Shown: one piece after another, positions 7,368 through 16,000 of the stretch | Numbering within the stretch: the stretch's first letter is position 1 | How the letters are laid out: every line of letters begins with the position of its first letter | DNA from: Brevundimonas diminuta 3F5N | GTDB taxonomy: Bacteria; Pseudomonadota; Alphaproteobacteria; Caulobacterales; Caulobacteraceae | Reading direction: 5' to 3' | NCBI RefSeq assembly: GCF_900163625.1 | Contig: NZ_FUIE01000035.1 | Span: forward strand, 1 to 55,048 | Length of the DNA stretch: 55,048 nt | Notes under the pieces: model-generated | Databases searched by the model: none | What the model was told of the DNA's origin: nothing | Seen by the model: the letters and a program-made list of their open reading frames with translations, nothing else | Made by a program: the position numbers and the translations under genes

Positions 7368-8771
7368 TCAGTTCGTCTGGATCAGGCGACCGCTCAGACT
7401 GTTCTGCTGGCCCCTGATGATCTCGACCGGAACGATCCGGCCGATCAGTTGATCCGCGTCGTCGACGTGGACCGATTGCAGATAGGGCGAGCGGCCGACA
7501 GCCTGGGCGCCGTGGCGGCCCTTTTTCTCGAACAGCACCGGCAGGACGCGCCCGGCCAGCGACTGGTTGAAGGCGGTCTGCTGCTCGGTCAGCAGGGCTT
7601 GAAGGGCGTGCAGCCGCTCTTTCGCCACGGCGTCCGGGACCTGGGCCGCCATGGTCGCGGCGGGCGTGCCGGGACGCGGCGAATACATGAAGGAGAAGGC
7701 GCTGGCGTAGTTCACCCGCCGCACCAGATCCATGGTGTCCTCAAAATCGCGATCCGTCTCGCCGGGGAAGCCCACGATGAAGTCGCCCGCCATCGCCATG
7801 TCAGGCCGCGCCTCGCGGATGCGGTCGATCAGATCGAAGTACTTCTGACGCCCGTGCTTGCGGTTCATCAGGCGCAGGATGCGGTCCGACCCCGCCTGAA
7901 CCGGCAGGTGCAGATAGGGCATCAGGGCGTCCAGCTCCCCGTGCGCGGCGATCAGCTCGTCCGACATGTCATTCGGGTGACTGGTCGTATAGCGGATGCG
8001 ATCCAGCCCCGGAATCTCGGCCAGCGCATAGGCCAGCTTCGCCAGGGTGAAGGGCTTTCCGTCCGGCCCTTCGCCGTCATAGGCGTTGACGTTCTGGCCC
8101 AACAGGGTGACTTCGCGCACGCCCCGGTCGGCCAGGGAGCGGGCCTCGGCCAACACCGCCGCCACCGGCCGCGACCATTCGGCGCCGCGCGTATAGGGCA
8201 CGACGCAGAAGGTGCAGAACTTGTCGCACCCCTCCTGCACCGTCAGAAAGGCCGTGACTCCTTCCGTACCGCGCGTCGCGGGCAGGGCGTCGAACTTCTC
8301 GTTCGGCGCAAAGTCTGCGCCGATGCGCTCGCCGCGCGCCCGCGCCGTGCGGGTCAGAAGTTCCGGCAGCTGATGATAGGCCTGGGGTCCGACCACCAGA
8401 TCGACCGCCGGCTGGCGCTTCATGATCTCCTCGCCCTCGGCCTGGGCGACGCAGCCGGCCACGGCGATCGTCATGCCGTTCCGTCCCGCCGCCAGGCGCC
8501 GATCCCGCATCTCCCGCAGCTTGCCCAGCTCGGAATAGACCTTTTCCGCCGCCTTCTCGCGAATGTGGCAGGTGTTCAGGATGACGAAGTCGGCGTCTTC
8601 AGGCGTTTCGGTCGAGGCATAGCCCAGCGGGCGCAGCACATCCGCCATGCGCTCCGAGTCATAGACGTTCATCTGACAGCCATAGGTCTTGATGAACAGG
8701 CGCTTGGGCGCGGCGCTCGCGTCAGATGCGCCAGCGTCCGCCGGGGCGGGAGGGTCGAGCGTATCAGTCAT
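7368..8771 (-). CDS. miaB: tRNA-2-methylthio-N6-isopentenyladenosine synthase
   Basis: A 467-residue radical-SAM methylthiotransferase that adds a methylthio group to i6A37 of tRNAs reading UNN codons. The N-terminal UPF0004 domain begins at about residue 24 ([15 protein letters not shown]), with further cluster cysteines in [12 protein letters not shown] and [12 protein letters not shown]. The radical-SAM cluster motif is [15 protein letters not shown]. The C-terminal TRAM domain ends near [10 protein letters not shown]. The first 25 residues are a low-complexity Ala/Asp/Pro extension that may not be structured. It is transcribed in the same direction as fur and the phoH-like operon; co-transcription is unclear because repeats lie downstream. 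Confidence 0.95.
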   Translation of the reverse strand: MTDTLDPPAPADAGASDASAAPKRLFIKTYGCQMNVYDSERMADVLRPLGYASTETPEDADFVILNTCHIREKAAEKVYSELGKLREMRDRRLAAGRNGMTIAVAGCVAQAEGEEIMKRQPAVDLVVGPQAYHQLPELLTRTARARGERIGADFAPNEKFDALPATRGTEGVTAFLTVQEGCDKFCTFCVVPYTRGAEWSRPVAAVLAEARSLADRGVREVTLLGQNVNAYDGEGPDGKPFTLAKLAYALAEIPGLDRIRYTTSHPNDMSDELIAAHGELDALMPYLHLPVQAGSDRILRLMNRKHGRQKYFDLIDRIREARPDMAMAGDFIVGFPGETDRDFEDTMDLVRRVNYASAFSFMYSPRPGTPAATMAAQVPDAVAKERLHALQALLTEQQTAFNQSLAGRVLPVLFEKKGRHGAQAVGRSPYLQSVHVDDADQLIGRIVPVEIIRGQQNSLSGRLIQTN

Positions 8772-8829
8772 GCACGGCTTATGATCGCCGAAATCGACGA
8801 CGGCAAGACGATGTGAAGACTGACGGCGG

Positions 8830-9300
8830 TCAGTCTTCGGTCTCGTCGCGCGGGCGGCGCTTGTAGATCAGGCCCTCGCGCTCCACCGGCTCCGCGCCGG
8901 GGATGACGTGGCCGTAGAGCTCCAGCTTGTGACCGACCAGCTCATAGCCCAGCTTGCGCGCGATCTCGGCCTTCAGCCGCTCGATCTCGGCGTCGAAGAA
9001 TTCGATGACCTCGCCCGTCTTGGTGTCGATCAGGTGGTCGTGGTGGTCGTCGCCCGCCTCTTCATAGCGGCTGCGGCCGTCGCCGAAGTCGTGCTTCTCG
9101 ACCACGCCCGCCTCTTCGAACAGGCGCACGGTGCGATAGACGGTGGCGATGGAGATGTGCGGGTCGATCGCCGAGGCGCGGCGATACAGCTCTTCCACAT
9201 CGGGGTGGTCTTCGGCGTTCGACAGGACGCGGGCGATCACCCGACGTTGCTCAGTCATGCGCATGCCGCGTTCGGCGCAGAGTTTTTCGATCCGGTCCAT
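8830..9300 (-). CDS. fur: Ferric uptake regulator Fur
   Basis: A 156-residue Fur-family metalloregulator. The winged-helix DNA-binding region is at residues 8-80 ([27 protein letters not shown] and [14 protein letters not shown]). The metal-binding dimerisation part has HHDH in [18 protein letters not shown]. The structural CxxC of E. coli Fur is absent here, the state I associate with alphaproteobacterial Fur proteins, so this is not a defect. It would repress iron uptake and related genes when Fe2+ is plentiful. Fur is preferred to Mur because the organism looks like Caulobacteraceae. That choice is not decided by the sequence alone. Confidence 0.9.
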   Translation of the reverse strand: MDRIEKLCAERGMRMTEQRRVIARVLSNAEDHPDVEELYRRASAIDPHISIATVYRTVRLFEEAGVVEKHDFGDGRSRYEEAGDDHHDHLIDTKTGEVIEFFDAEIERLKAEIARKLGYELVGHKLELYGHVIPGAEPVEREGLIYKRRPRDETED

Positions 9301-9337
9301 GGCGGCGAAGATAGGCTGTACCGTCGCCTTATGGAAG

Positions 9338-9772
9338 CTATCGAGAGAAGTTCAGGACAAGCGTCAGCGCGTCCTCGCGCCTTCCGTCCGCGTGCGAATA
9401 ATAGCCGCGACGGCGCCCCATCTCGACGAAGCCGCTTCGGGCGTAGAGGGCGCGGGCGGCGGCGTTGCCCTCGGCCACCTCCAGGAACATCCGCTCGGCC
9501 CCCAGGGCGGCCGCCCGAACCACCGCCGCCTCGACCAGGCGCCCGCCCAGACCCGCGCGCCGCGCGGAGGGCCGCACCGCCAGAGTCAGGATCTCCGCCT
9601 CATCGACCACGACGCGGATCAGGATGAAGCCCTCGTCCTCGGCCACGGCGAACACGCCCGGCGAGACCAGCAGTTCAGACAGGGCCGCTTCATCCCACGG
9701 CGCCGCGAAGGCCTCGGCGTGGATCGCGGCCAGGCGCGCTGGATCGGCCGGCAGGAAGAGCGTCGCGCTCAC
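9338..9772 (-). CDS. rimI: Ribosomal-protein-alanine N-acetyltransferase RimI-like
   Basis: A 144-residue GNAT acetyltransferase. The acetyl-CoA binding segment is RRAGLGGRLVEAAV, followed by the RimI-typical FLEVAEGNAAARALYARSGFVEMGRRRGYY. RimI acetylates the N-terminal alanine of ribosomal protein bS18. It overlaps the tsaB stop region by 4 bases, and the tsaB-rimI pair is a widespread operon. The substrate is inferred from family and context. Confidence 0.88.
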   Translation of the reverse strand: MSATLFLPADPARLAAIHAEAFAAPWDEAALSELLVSPGVFAVAEDEGFILIRVVVDEAEILTLAVRPSARRAGLGGRLVEAAVVRAAALGAERMFLEVAEGNAAARALYARSGFVEMGRRRGYYSHADGRREDALTLVLNFSR

Positions 9773-10473
9773 GCGGCGGGCTGGCGCGGCTGGCCCGGCA
9801 GGCGGCTGGGCGGCGTGGCGTCAGGCGCGCGCAGATAGAGCGGCTGCGGCGGCGAGGTCGCCGGGTCGGCGGCCAGGGCCAGCGCCGCCACCGCCTCCGG
9901 CGTCGGAGCGGGCAGGGGATGCAGGTCCGCGTCAGCCAGTGCAGGGAAGGTCTCGGCCAAAAGCGCCGCCCCGCTGCCGACCAGGGTCGGCCGTGCGGCG
10001 CCCGCGGCGGCCAAGATACGGTCGCGCGCCGTCTCCAGCGGCAGGGCTTCAGCCTCGCCCAGCGGCGCGCCGTCGCGGAACAGGCGCGCATAGACCTGAC
10101 CCCGGCGCGCGTCGATCACGGCGGCGACCAGGCCCAGATTGTCTGTCGGCAAAGACGCGGCCAGAGCATCCAGCGTCGAGATTCCGACCACCGGCCGGTC
10201 CAGCGCCGCGCCCAGACCCAGCGCAAAGGAAAGGCCGACCCGCAGGCCGGTGAAGGAGCCCGGCCCGACCGTCACGGCGATGCGGTCGATCCCGTCGAAG
10301 CCCCCCGCTTCGGCCGCCGCATCGCGCGCCAGACCGCCCAGACGCTCCTGATGTCCCTTGGCCATGACCTCCGCACACACGCCCAGAGCCTGGGGCAGGG
10401 CCGCGCCCGCCTGACCCGTAAACACCCCGACGGCGCAGGCGCCCAGCGCCGTGTCGATGACCATGACCTTCAT
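9769..10473 (-). CDS. tsaB: tRNA threonylcarbamoyladenosine biosynthesis protein TsaB
   Basis: A 234-residue ASKHA-fold protein of the t6A pathway. With TsaD and TsaE it transfers the threonylcarbamoyl group to A37 of ANN-decoding tRNAs. The N-terminus MVIDTALGACAVGVF is the degenerate phosphate-1 loop. VTVGPGSFTGLRVGLSFALG is the TsaB hallmark. TsaB is the non-catalytic scaffold paralogue of TsaD. It overlaps rimI by 4 bases. Length is normal. Confidence 0.93.
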   Translation of the reverse strand: MKVMVIDTALGACAVGVFTGQAGAALPQALGVCAEVMAKGHQERLGGLARDAAAEAGGFDGIDRIAVTVGPGSFTGLRVGLSFALGLGAALDRPVVGISTLDALAASLPTDNLGLVAAVIDARRGQVYARLFRDGAPLGEAEALPLETARDRILAAAGAARPTLVGSGAALLAETFPALADADLHPLPAPTPEAVAALALAADPATSPPQPLYLRAPDATPPSRLPGQPRQPAA

Positions 10474-10531
10474 GGCTCTGTCCCTAATGCGAAACCGCTT
10501 CGGATGCGACCGCCACGACGCCAGGCGCCGA

Positions 10532-10900
10532 TCAGCCGCCCGCCATGGCCTGGGCGACCCGCGTCAGCGCGCGGCGCGCGCCTGCATCGGGAATGCGGGC
10601 GAAGGCCTCGGCCAGACCGCGCCCCTCGGCGCTGGCCAGGACCGGATGGACCAGTTCGACCTCTCCCTCGACGCTCAGTCGCGCAGGGAAGAAATCGGCC
10701 ACCGAACACCCCATGGCGGTGGCCGCCTGATGCAGACGCGAGGCGGAGACCCGGTTGGCCCCGGTCTCATATTTCTGAACCTGCTGGAAGCTGACGCCCA
10801 GTTCCCGCCCCAACACGGACTGGGACCAGCCCAAGGCAGACCGCCGGGCGGCGATGCGCAGGCCGACGGCCTGGTCGATATGATGACTGCGACGCGACAT
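10532..10900 (-). CDS. Xre-family helix-turn-helix regulator
   Basis: A 122-residue protein with an Xre helix-turn-helix at about residues 12-68: GLRIAARRSALGWSQSVLG, then VSFQQVQKYETGANRVSASRL. It is close to the regulator at 3634-4053 in the recognition-helix region. The rest is a short helical tail. CGGAGG sits upstream of the ATG. Just upstream lies a perfect inverted repeat (10942-10959), a plausible autoregulatory operator. It is in tandem with another Xre-type gene at 10961-11545. Targets are unknown. Confidence 0.8.
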   Translation of the reverse strand: MSRRSHHIDQAVGLRIAARRSALGWSQSVLGRELGVSFQQVQKYETGANRVSASRLHQAATAMGCSVADFFPARLSVEGEVELVHPVLASAEGRGLAEAFARIPDAGARRALTRVAQAMAGG

Positions 10901-10941
10901 GACCCCTCCGATTTCAACCAGAGAGTTTCATAGCTCGCACC

Positions 10942-10959
10942 GAAATACAACTATTTCGT
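10942..10959. promoter_or_regulatory. Inverted repeat, candidate operator of the Xre gene
   Basis: CGAAATA at 10942-10948 and TATTTCG at 10953-10959 form a perfect 7-bp dyad around CAAC. It is AT-rich against a GC-rich background and lies 42 bases before the start codon at 10900 and just after the stop of the gene at 10961. This is where an Xre repressor would be expected to bind. Binding is inferred. Confidence 0.45.
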
Positions 10960-10960
10960 T

Positions 10961-11545
10961 TCATTCATCATCAAAGCGGCCGATCACCGCCGACATCGAC
11001 TGGATATGCGAGCGCGCGATCCGCTCCGACCGATCCAGGCCGCCCGCGCCGAAGACCACCACTTCAGCATCGTCGGCGCGATCATAGAGGCGAACCTTCT
11101 GAACACCGTCGTCCATCTGGATAATGCAGCCCTGTCCCCGGCGCGGCCAACGCCCCGGTGCATATTCCAGCACCGTCCCGGCGGAGGCCCAGGGGGTCAG
11201 TTCATCAGTCTCCAACCGCAGCCGACGCGACGCGATGGGAGCGCCCTCGAACGCCCGGTCGCGCGCCGAAACTCCATTGGCGGCAAGGACTTCAGGTGAA
11301 GCCGGATCGCCTTCCAGGTGCAGAACCAACGCCTCGGGCGTGGCGTCCAGGGCGCCGGTCAGGCGGCGCTGGACGTCCGGACGGAACAGGCTGGAGCGCT
11401 TGCCCGCCTCATACAGGCCCCAACCCTGGCTGGTCATGCCGATCCGCTGGCCCGCTTCGGCCTGGCTAAAGCCGCGCTCGCGCCGCAGCGCCGCCAGGGC
11501 CTCGCCCAGGGCGCGCGCTTGAGATGTCTCGTCCGAACCGCTCAT
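10961..11545 (-). CDS. Xre helix-turn-helix protein with S24/LexA-like C-terminal region
   Basis: A 194-residue protein with an N-terminal helix-turn-helix at about residues 12-70 (LGEALAALRRERGFSQAEAG then MTSQGWGLYEAG). The C-terminal half (about residues 115-190; PRRGQGCIIQMDDGVQKVRLYDRADDAE) resembles the beta-rich fold of S24/LexA-type repressors. I do not see the Ser-Lys self-cleavage dyad, so any such domain is probably non-proteolytic or only structurally related. It may respond to a ligand or act as a dimeric repressor. It is in tandem with the Xre gene at 10532-10900. Its role is unknown. Confidence 0.7.
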   Translation of the reverse strand: MSGSDETSQARALGEALAALRRERGFSQAEAGQRIGMTSQGWGLYEAGKRSSLFRPDVQRRLTGALDATPEALVLHLEGDPASPEVLAANGVSARDRAFEGAPIASRRLRLETDELTPWASAGTVLEYAPGRWPRRGQGCIIQMDDGVQKVRLYDRADDAEVVVFGAGGLDRSERIARSHIQSMSAVIGRFDDE

Positions 11546-11581
11546 GACGCCATCATGCCCGACGGCGCGTCGCCCGACGAG

Positions 11582-11597
11582 TGTTTCATGTGAAACA
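11582..11597. promoter_or_regulatory. Degenerate parS-like palindrome
   Basis: TGTTTCATGTGAAACA differs from the perfect 16-base parS palindrome of this window (35695-35710) by one base at the centre (CATG for CACG). It lies upstream of the nfuA stop, about 19 kb from the origin. ParB binding could be reduced, because the central CG step is conserved in known parS sites. Confidence 0.4.
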
Positions 11598-11606
11598 GGG
11601 CGGCGC

Positions 11607-12164
11607 TTACAGCACCTGTTCGACGCTGGTCACTTCGGGGACGTAGTGGCGCATCATCTGCTCGACTCCGGCCTTCAGCGTGGCCGAGGAGGAGGGGCAG
11701 CCCGCGCAGGCGCCGCGCATCCGCAGACGCAAGACGCCGGTTTCCTCATCGAAATGATCGAACAGGATGTCTCCGCCGTCCTGAGCCACGGCCGGACGAA
11801 TGCGGCTGTCGAGCAGGCTCTTGATCTCGGCCACGATCTCCGTGTCCTCGCCGGCGTCCTCAGTCGCCGTCTCGCCTTCGCGCACCAGCGGCGCGCCCGA
11901 GACGAAATGATCCATGATGACCGACAGGATCGGCGCCTTCATCTCGCTCCAATCCGGGCCTTGAGCCGCGCGGGTGACCGAGACGTAATCGGCGCCGAAG
12001 AAGACGCCCTCGACCCCTTCCAGTTCGAACAGGGCCTCGGCCAAGGGCGAGGCGGCCGCCTCGTCGATGGTGCGGTACTCCAACACGGCCTGCGGAGCGA
12101 CGTCGCGGCCCGGCAGGAACTTCAGGGCGTTGGGATTGGGCGTGGCTTCGGTCTGGATGAACAT
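11607..12164 (-). CDS. nfuA: NfuA-type iron-sulfur cluster carrier (Nfu_N + NifU domains)
   Basis: A 185-residue protein with an N-terminal Nfu domain (FIQTEATPNPNALKFLPG, about residues 2-90) and a C-terminal NifU-like domain with the cluster-binding CAGC motif (MRGACAGCPSSSATL). Such proteins accept Fe-S clusters from the assembly machinery and deliver them to apo-proteins, and matter most under oxidative or iron stress. The domain order is that of the alphaproteobacterial and mitochondrial Nfu1 type, not the E. coli NfuA type with its A-type N-terminus. Likely clients in this window are MiaB and possibly the ferrochelatase. Confidence 0.9.
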   Translation of the reverse strand: MFIQTEATPNPNALKFLPGRDVAPQAVLEYRTIDEAAASPLAEALFELEGVEGVFFGADYVSVTRAAQGPDWSEMKAPILSVIMDHFVSGAPLVREGETATEDAGEDTEIVAEIKSLLDSRIRPAVAQDGGDILFDHFDEETGVLRLRMRGACAGCPSSSATLKAGVEQMMRHYVPEVTSVEQVL

Positions 12165-12313
12165 GAACCCCAGATGCGCCCTGCCGCGCCTCGGTTCAAG
12201 TGGGCGTCCGGCCCCAAGGCGAGGCGTCTCGTCGCGTCACCCCCTTACGCATGAGCGCGCCCACGTCGCTCAAGCCGCGAGGCCCCACGGGCCGAGCATA
12301 GCGACTCTAAAAA

Positions 12314-12781
12314 TCAAGCCAGATCCAGAATCTCCGCCTCGGTCAGTTCGCCGGGGACGATGGTGACGGGCAGCTTGCGGCCGGTGAAGGCGGCGCCCTG
12401 TTTCAGCACCGCCGAGACCAGGGGGCCGGGGCCGCGCCCGTTGGCGCCGGCAGCCAGGATCAGGATCTTGATGTCGGGATCGTCGCCGACCGCCTTGCGG
12501 ATGGCGGCCTGGGGATCGCCCTCCTCGATCAGATAGACGGGTGGAGCCCCGGAGGTCTCGGCGACCTTTTCTCCCAGCCGGGCCAGCAGGGCCTCGGCCT
12601 CCTCGCGTTGCTGACGACGGATTTCGTCGCGGACGCCGGACCAGTGCTCATCCGATCCGCCCACCAGGGCGCGCAACAGCACCACATGGCCCCCGGTCGA
12701 GCGGGCGCGGCGCGAGGCGTAGGCCAGGGCGGCGTCCAATTCGGGAGTGTCGTCGACGACGACGAGGAACTTCCTGGGCAT
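12314..12781 (-). CDS. Universal stress protein (UspA family)
   Basis: A 155-residue UspA-fold protein. The N-terminal strand RKFLVVVDDTPELDAALAYA has the conserved Asp pair. The C-terminal glycine-rich motif GANGRGPGPLVS resembles the ATP-binding loop of nucleotide-binding Usp proteins. The ATG at 12781 was chosen because GGAGGG lies just before it; an upstream in-frame start at 12814 would add 11 residues with no family support. Its physiological role cannot be stated beyond a general link of the family to stress and dormancy. Confidence 0.85.
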   Translation of the reverse strand: MPRKFLVVVDDTPELDAALAYASRRARSTGGHVVLLRALVGGSDEHWSGVRDEIRRQQREEAEALLARLGEKVAETSGAPPVYLIEEGDPQAAIRKAVGDDPDIKILILAAGANGRGPGPLVSAVLKQGAAFTGRKLPVTIVPGELTEAEILDLA

Positions 12782-12973
12782 GGGCCCTCCGGTTCGCTGA
12801 ACAGCAAGGGCCACCTAAACCGACCTCGCCCCAAACGCCAAGGCCCGCCCGCCTCGCCAAACGACGAAACGGACGGGCCTTAAAAAGCGACTTCACGACC
12901 ATCGCTCACTTTTCAAGCGCCTCATGCGCTCATGAAGCGAGCCGCCGCGCGACAAGCATAACGCCCCAAAAAG

Positions 12974-13012
12974 GCGCTCAAGCAGTGAGCGACCGCGTCG
13001 CGAACGTAGCGC
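12974..13012 (-). repeat. Two-stem intergenic palindrome, copy 4
   Basis: Outer stem GCGCT/AGCGC is perfect. On the minus strand it reads outer arm, ACGT, imperfect inner stem (GCGAC/GTCGC core with GCG loop), CTGCTTG, outer arm. It shares its inner-stem sequence with copy 1. A degenerate relative may lie at about 12927-12966. Confidence 0.6.
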
Positions 13013-13040
13013 GTGACGCCGGGCTCTCGCCCGGCGTCAC
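13013..13040 (-). terminator. Long GC-rich hairpin just after gdhZ
   Basis: GTGACGCCGGGC and GCCCGGCGTCAC form a perfect 12-bp stem around TCTC, starting 5 bases past the gdhZ stop. No T-run follows on the minus strand, so it may protect the mRNA 3' end or act with Rho rather than be a classical intrinsic terminator. Confidence 0.5.
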
Positions 13041-13045
13041 CTCAC

Positions 13046-16000
13046 TTAGGAAGCCGAAGCCAGCACCTCGCGGATCTCGCCGTTGGCGATGGTCAGCTTG
13101 GCGAACGTCCAGCCGGAGCCCGAGGTCTCGATCTCATCGACCGAGCCGCGCAAGGCCTCCACCTGATCCATGCGAGCGCCGATCCAGGCGTCGACCGCCT
13201 GTTCCGCGCTGTCCTCGCCGGCGCCCGCCGCCTGGGCCGAGGCCTTGGCCACAGCGCGGGTCAGTTGCTGCTGCTCGGTCATCAAATCCTGGATCAGGCG
13301 ACGCACGGCCAGACGATCGAAACGATCGCCCGACGGCACCGACCCGGCCGCCACGCGTAGGCGGTCGAAGTCGAAGGCGGCGCCGACCTGGTGATAGACG
13401 CGGGCCATGGCCGGAGCGTCCCAGCCCAGTTCGCCGGACAGGTCGCCGATGTCGGCCGTGGCCACCATCGGCCGCAGCATGGCGATGTCGCGGGCCAGGT
13501 CTTCCGGCGCGCCCAGACCGATGAAGGTCTGGACCCGGCTCTCGTAGCGGGCGTGCTCATAGCGCGACAGCACTTCAGGACCGGCAGCGCGCAGGGCGTC
13601 GGCGGCGGGCTGATAGGCGGCGATCATGCCGCCGACCGTCGTCTCGGTGCGAGCCGCGCGGCGCGCCAGCCAGAAGGTCTGGCGACGCAGGACCAGGGCG
13701 ATCTCCTGATAGAGGGCCGTCTGGGCCTCGGCCGGGATCTTGAGGTCCAGGGCCGACACCGCCTTCCAGGCCTCGTCGAGGCGGAAGACGTGGCGGGCGG
13801 TCTCGAAGGCCGTGACCATGGCCGCGGTGTCGCATTCCGCCGCCGCGCGCAGGCGGTCAGGGAAGGTCGGCCCGGCCATGTTGACGATCTCGTTCGACAG
13901 CACGGTGGCGATGATGTCGCGACGCAGGCGGTGGCCCTTCATGTCCTCTTCGAACTGGGCCAGCGGCGCCGGGAAGTATTCCAGCAGCAGGCGTTCGAAG
14001 AAGGCGTCGTCCGGCGCCGCCGAGCCGACGATCTCGTCGAACAGCTCGAGCTTGGAGTAAGCGGTCAGCACCGCCAGCTCCGGCCGGGTCAGGGCCTGGC
14101 CCTGCAGCTTCATCTCGGCGATGCGGGCGTCGTCGGGCAGGTATTCGACCGCCCGGTTCAGCTTACCGATCGAGGACAGGTGCTGCATGAAGGCCTGCTG
14201 GGCGTCCAGCGCGGCGGCGCCCTCGGCCTGTTGCAGGGTCAGGGCCAGGGTCTGGTCGTAGTTGTGAGCCAGCACCTTGTCCGCGACCTCATCGGTCATC
14301 GACTTGAGCAGGGCGTTGCGGTCCTCGGCCTTCAGATGGCCCGAAGCGATGGCGCCGCCGGTCAGGATCTTGATGTTCACCTCATGGTCCGAGGAGTCCA
14401 CGCCGGCCGAGTTGTCGATGGCGTCGGTGTTCAGACGCACGCCTGCGCGCGCCGCCTCGATGCGGCCCACCTGGGTCGCGCCCAGGTTGGCGCCTTCGCC
14501 GACGACCTGGGCCCGGATCTCGCCGCCGTTGATGCGGATGGCGTCGTTGGCCTTGTCGCCGACCTGCAGGTTCGTCTCGCCGGCGCCCTTGATGTAGGTG
14601 CCGATGCCGCCGAAGTAGAGCAGCTCGGCGCGCGCCCTGAGGATGGCCTGCATCAGGGTGACCGGGTCGACGGTGTCGGCCTCGATATCCAGCAGTTCCT
14701 TGATCTGCGGCGTCAGGGCGATCGACTTGGCCGAGCGCGAGAAGACGCCGCCGCCTTCCGAGATCAGGCTCTTGTCATAATCCTGCCAGCTGGTGCGCGG
14801 CGTCTCGAACAGGCGCTTGCGCTCAGCCCACGACTTCGCCACGTCCGGGTTCGGGTCAATGAAGATGTCGCGGTGATCGAAGGCGGCCACGACCTTAGTC
14901 GCCTGCGACAGCAGCATGCCGTTGCCGAAGACGTCGCCCGACATGTCGCCGACGCCGACCACGGTGAAGGGCTCAGTCTGGATGTCCTTGCCGATCTCAC
15001 GGAAGTGACGCTTGACCGCCTCCCAGGCGCCGCGCGCCGTAATGCCCATCTCCTTGTGGTCGTACCCGGCCGAGCCGCCCGAGGCGAAGGCGTCGTCCAG
15101 CCAGAAGCCGTAGGACTGGCTCACGCCGTTGGCGATGTCCGAGAAGGTCGCCGTGCCCTTGTCGGCGGCCACGACCAGATAGGGGTCGTCGCCTTCCCAG
15201 GCCACGACATTGGCAGGGCGCACCGGCGCGGCCTCGCCCGTGATGTTGTCGGTGATGTCCAGCATGCCCGACAGGAAGGTCTTGTAGGCGCGAATGGCTT
15301 CGGCCTGCGTCTCCTCGCGGGTGCCGCCGATCGGCAGCTGCTTGGGATAGAAGCCGCCCTTGGAGCCGACCGGCACGATGACCGAGTTCTTGACCTGCTG
15401 AGCCTTCACCAGACCCAAAACCTCGGTGCGGAAGTCGTCGCGGCGGTCCGACCAGCGCAGGCCGCCCCGCGCCACCGGGCCGAAGCGCAGGTGCGAACCC
15501 TCGATGTGCGGCGCCCAGACGAAGATTTCGCGGAAGGGCTTGGGCAGGGGCAGGTCGGCCAGTTCCTGACCGGCGATCTTGATCGAGATATGGGCCTTGG
15601 GCGTGCCCTCGGCGTCGACCTGATAGAAGTTGGTGCGCTTGATCCCGTCGATCAGGGCCGCGATGCGGCGCAGGGCCCGGTCATGATCCAGGCTCTTCAC
15701 GTCCTGCAGCAAGGTCTCGATCTTGGCGTCCAGCTCGGCCACGGCCGCTTCACGCTCGGCGACCGAACCGCCGTGGGCCGGGTCGAACTTGGCCTTGAAC
15801 AGCGACAGGATGGCGCGCGCCACGTCGGGGTATTCGCGCAGGGCGGCTTCCTGGACCGACTGCGACGGGTCCAGACCCGTCTGCTGGCGATAGCGGGCCA
15901 GGGTGCGGATCAGAGCCGCCTCGCGCCAGTCGACGCCCAGTTCGAGCACCAGACGGTTGAAGCCGTCGCTCTCGGTGCGGCCGTTCCACACGGCCTTAAA

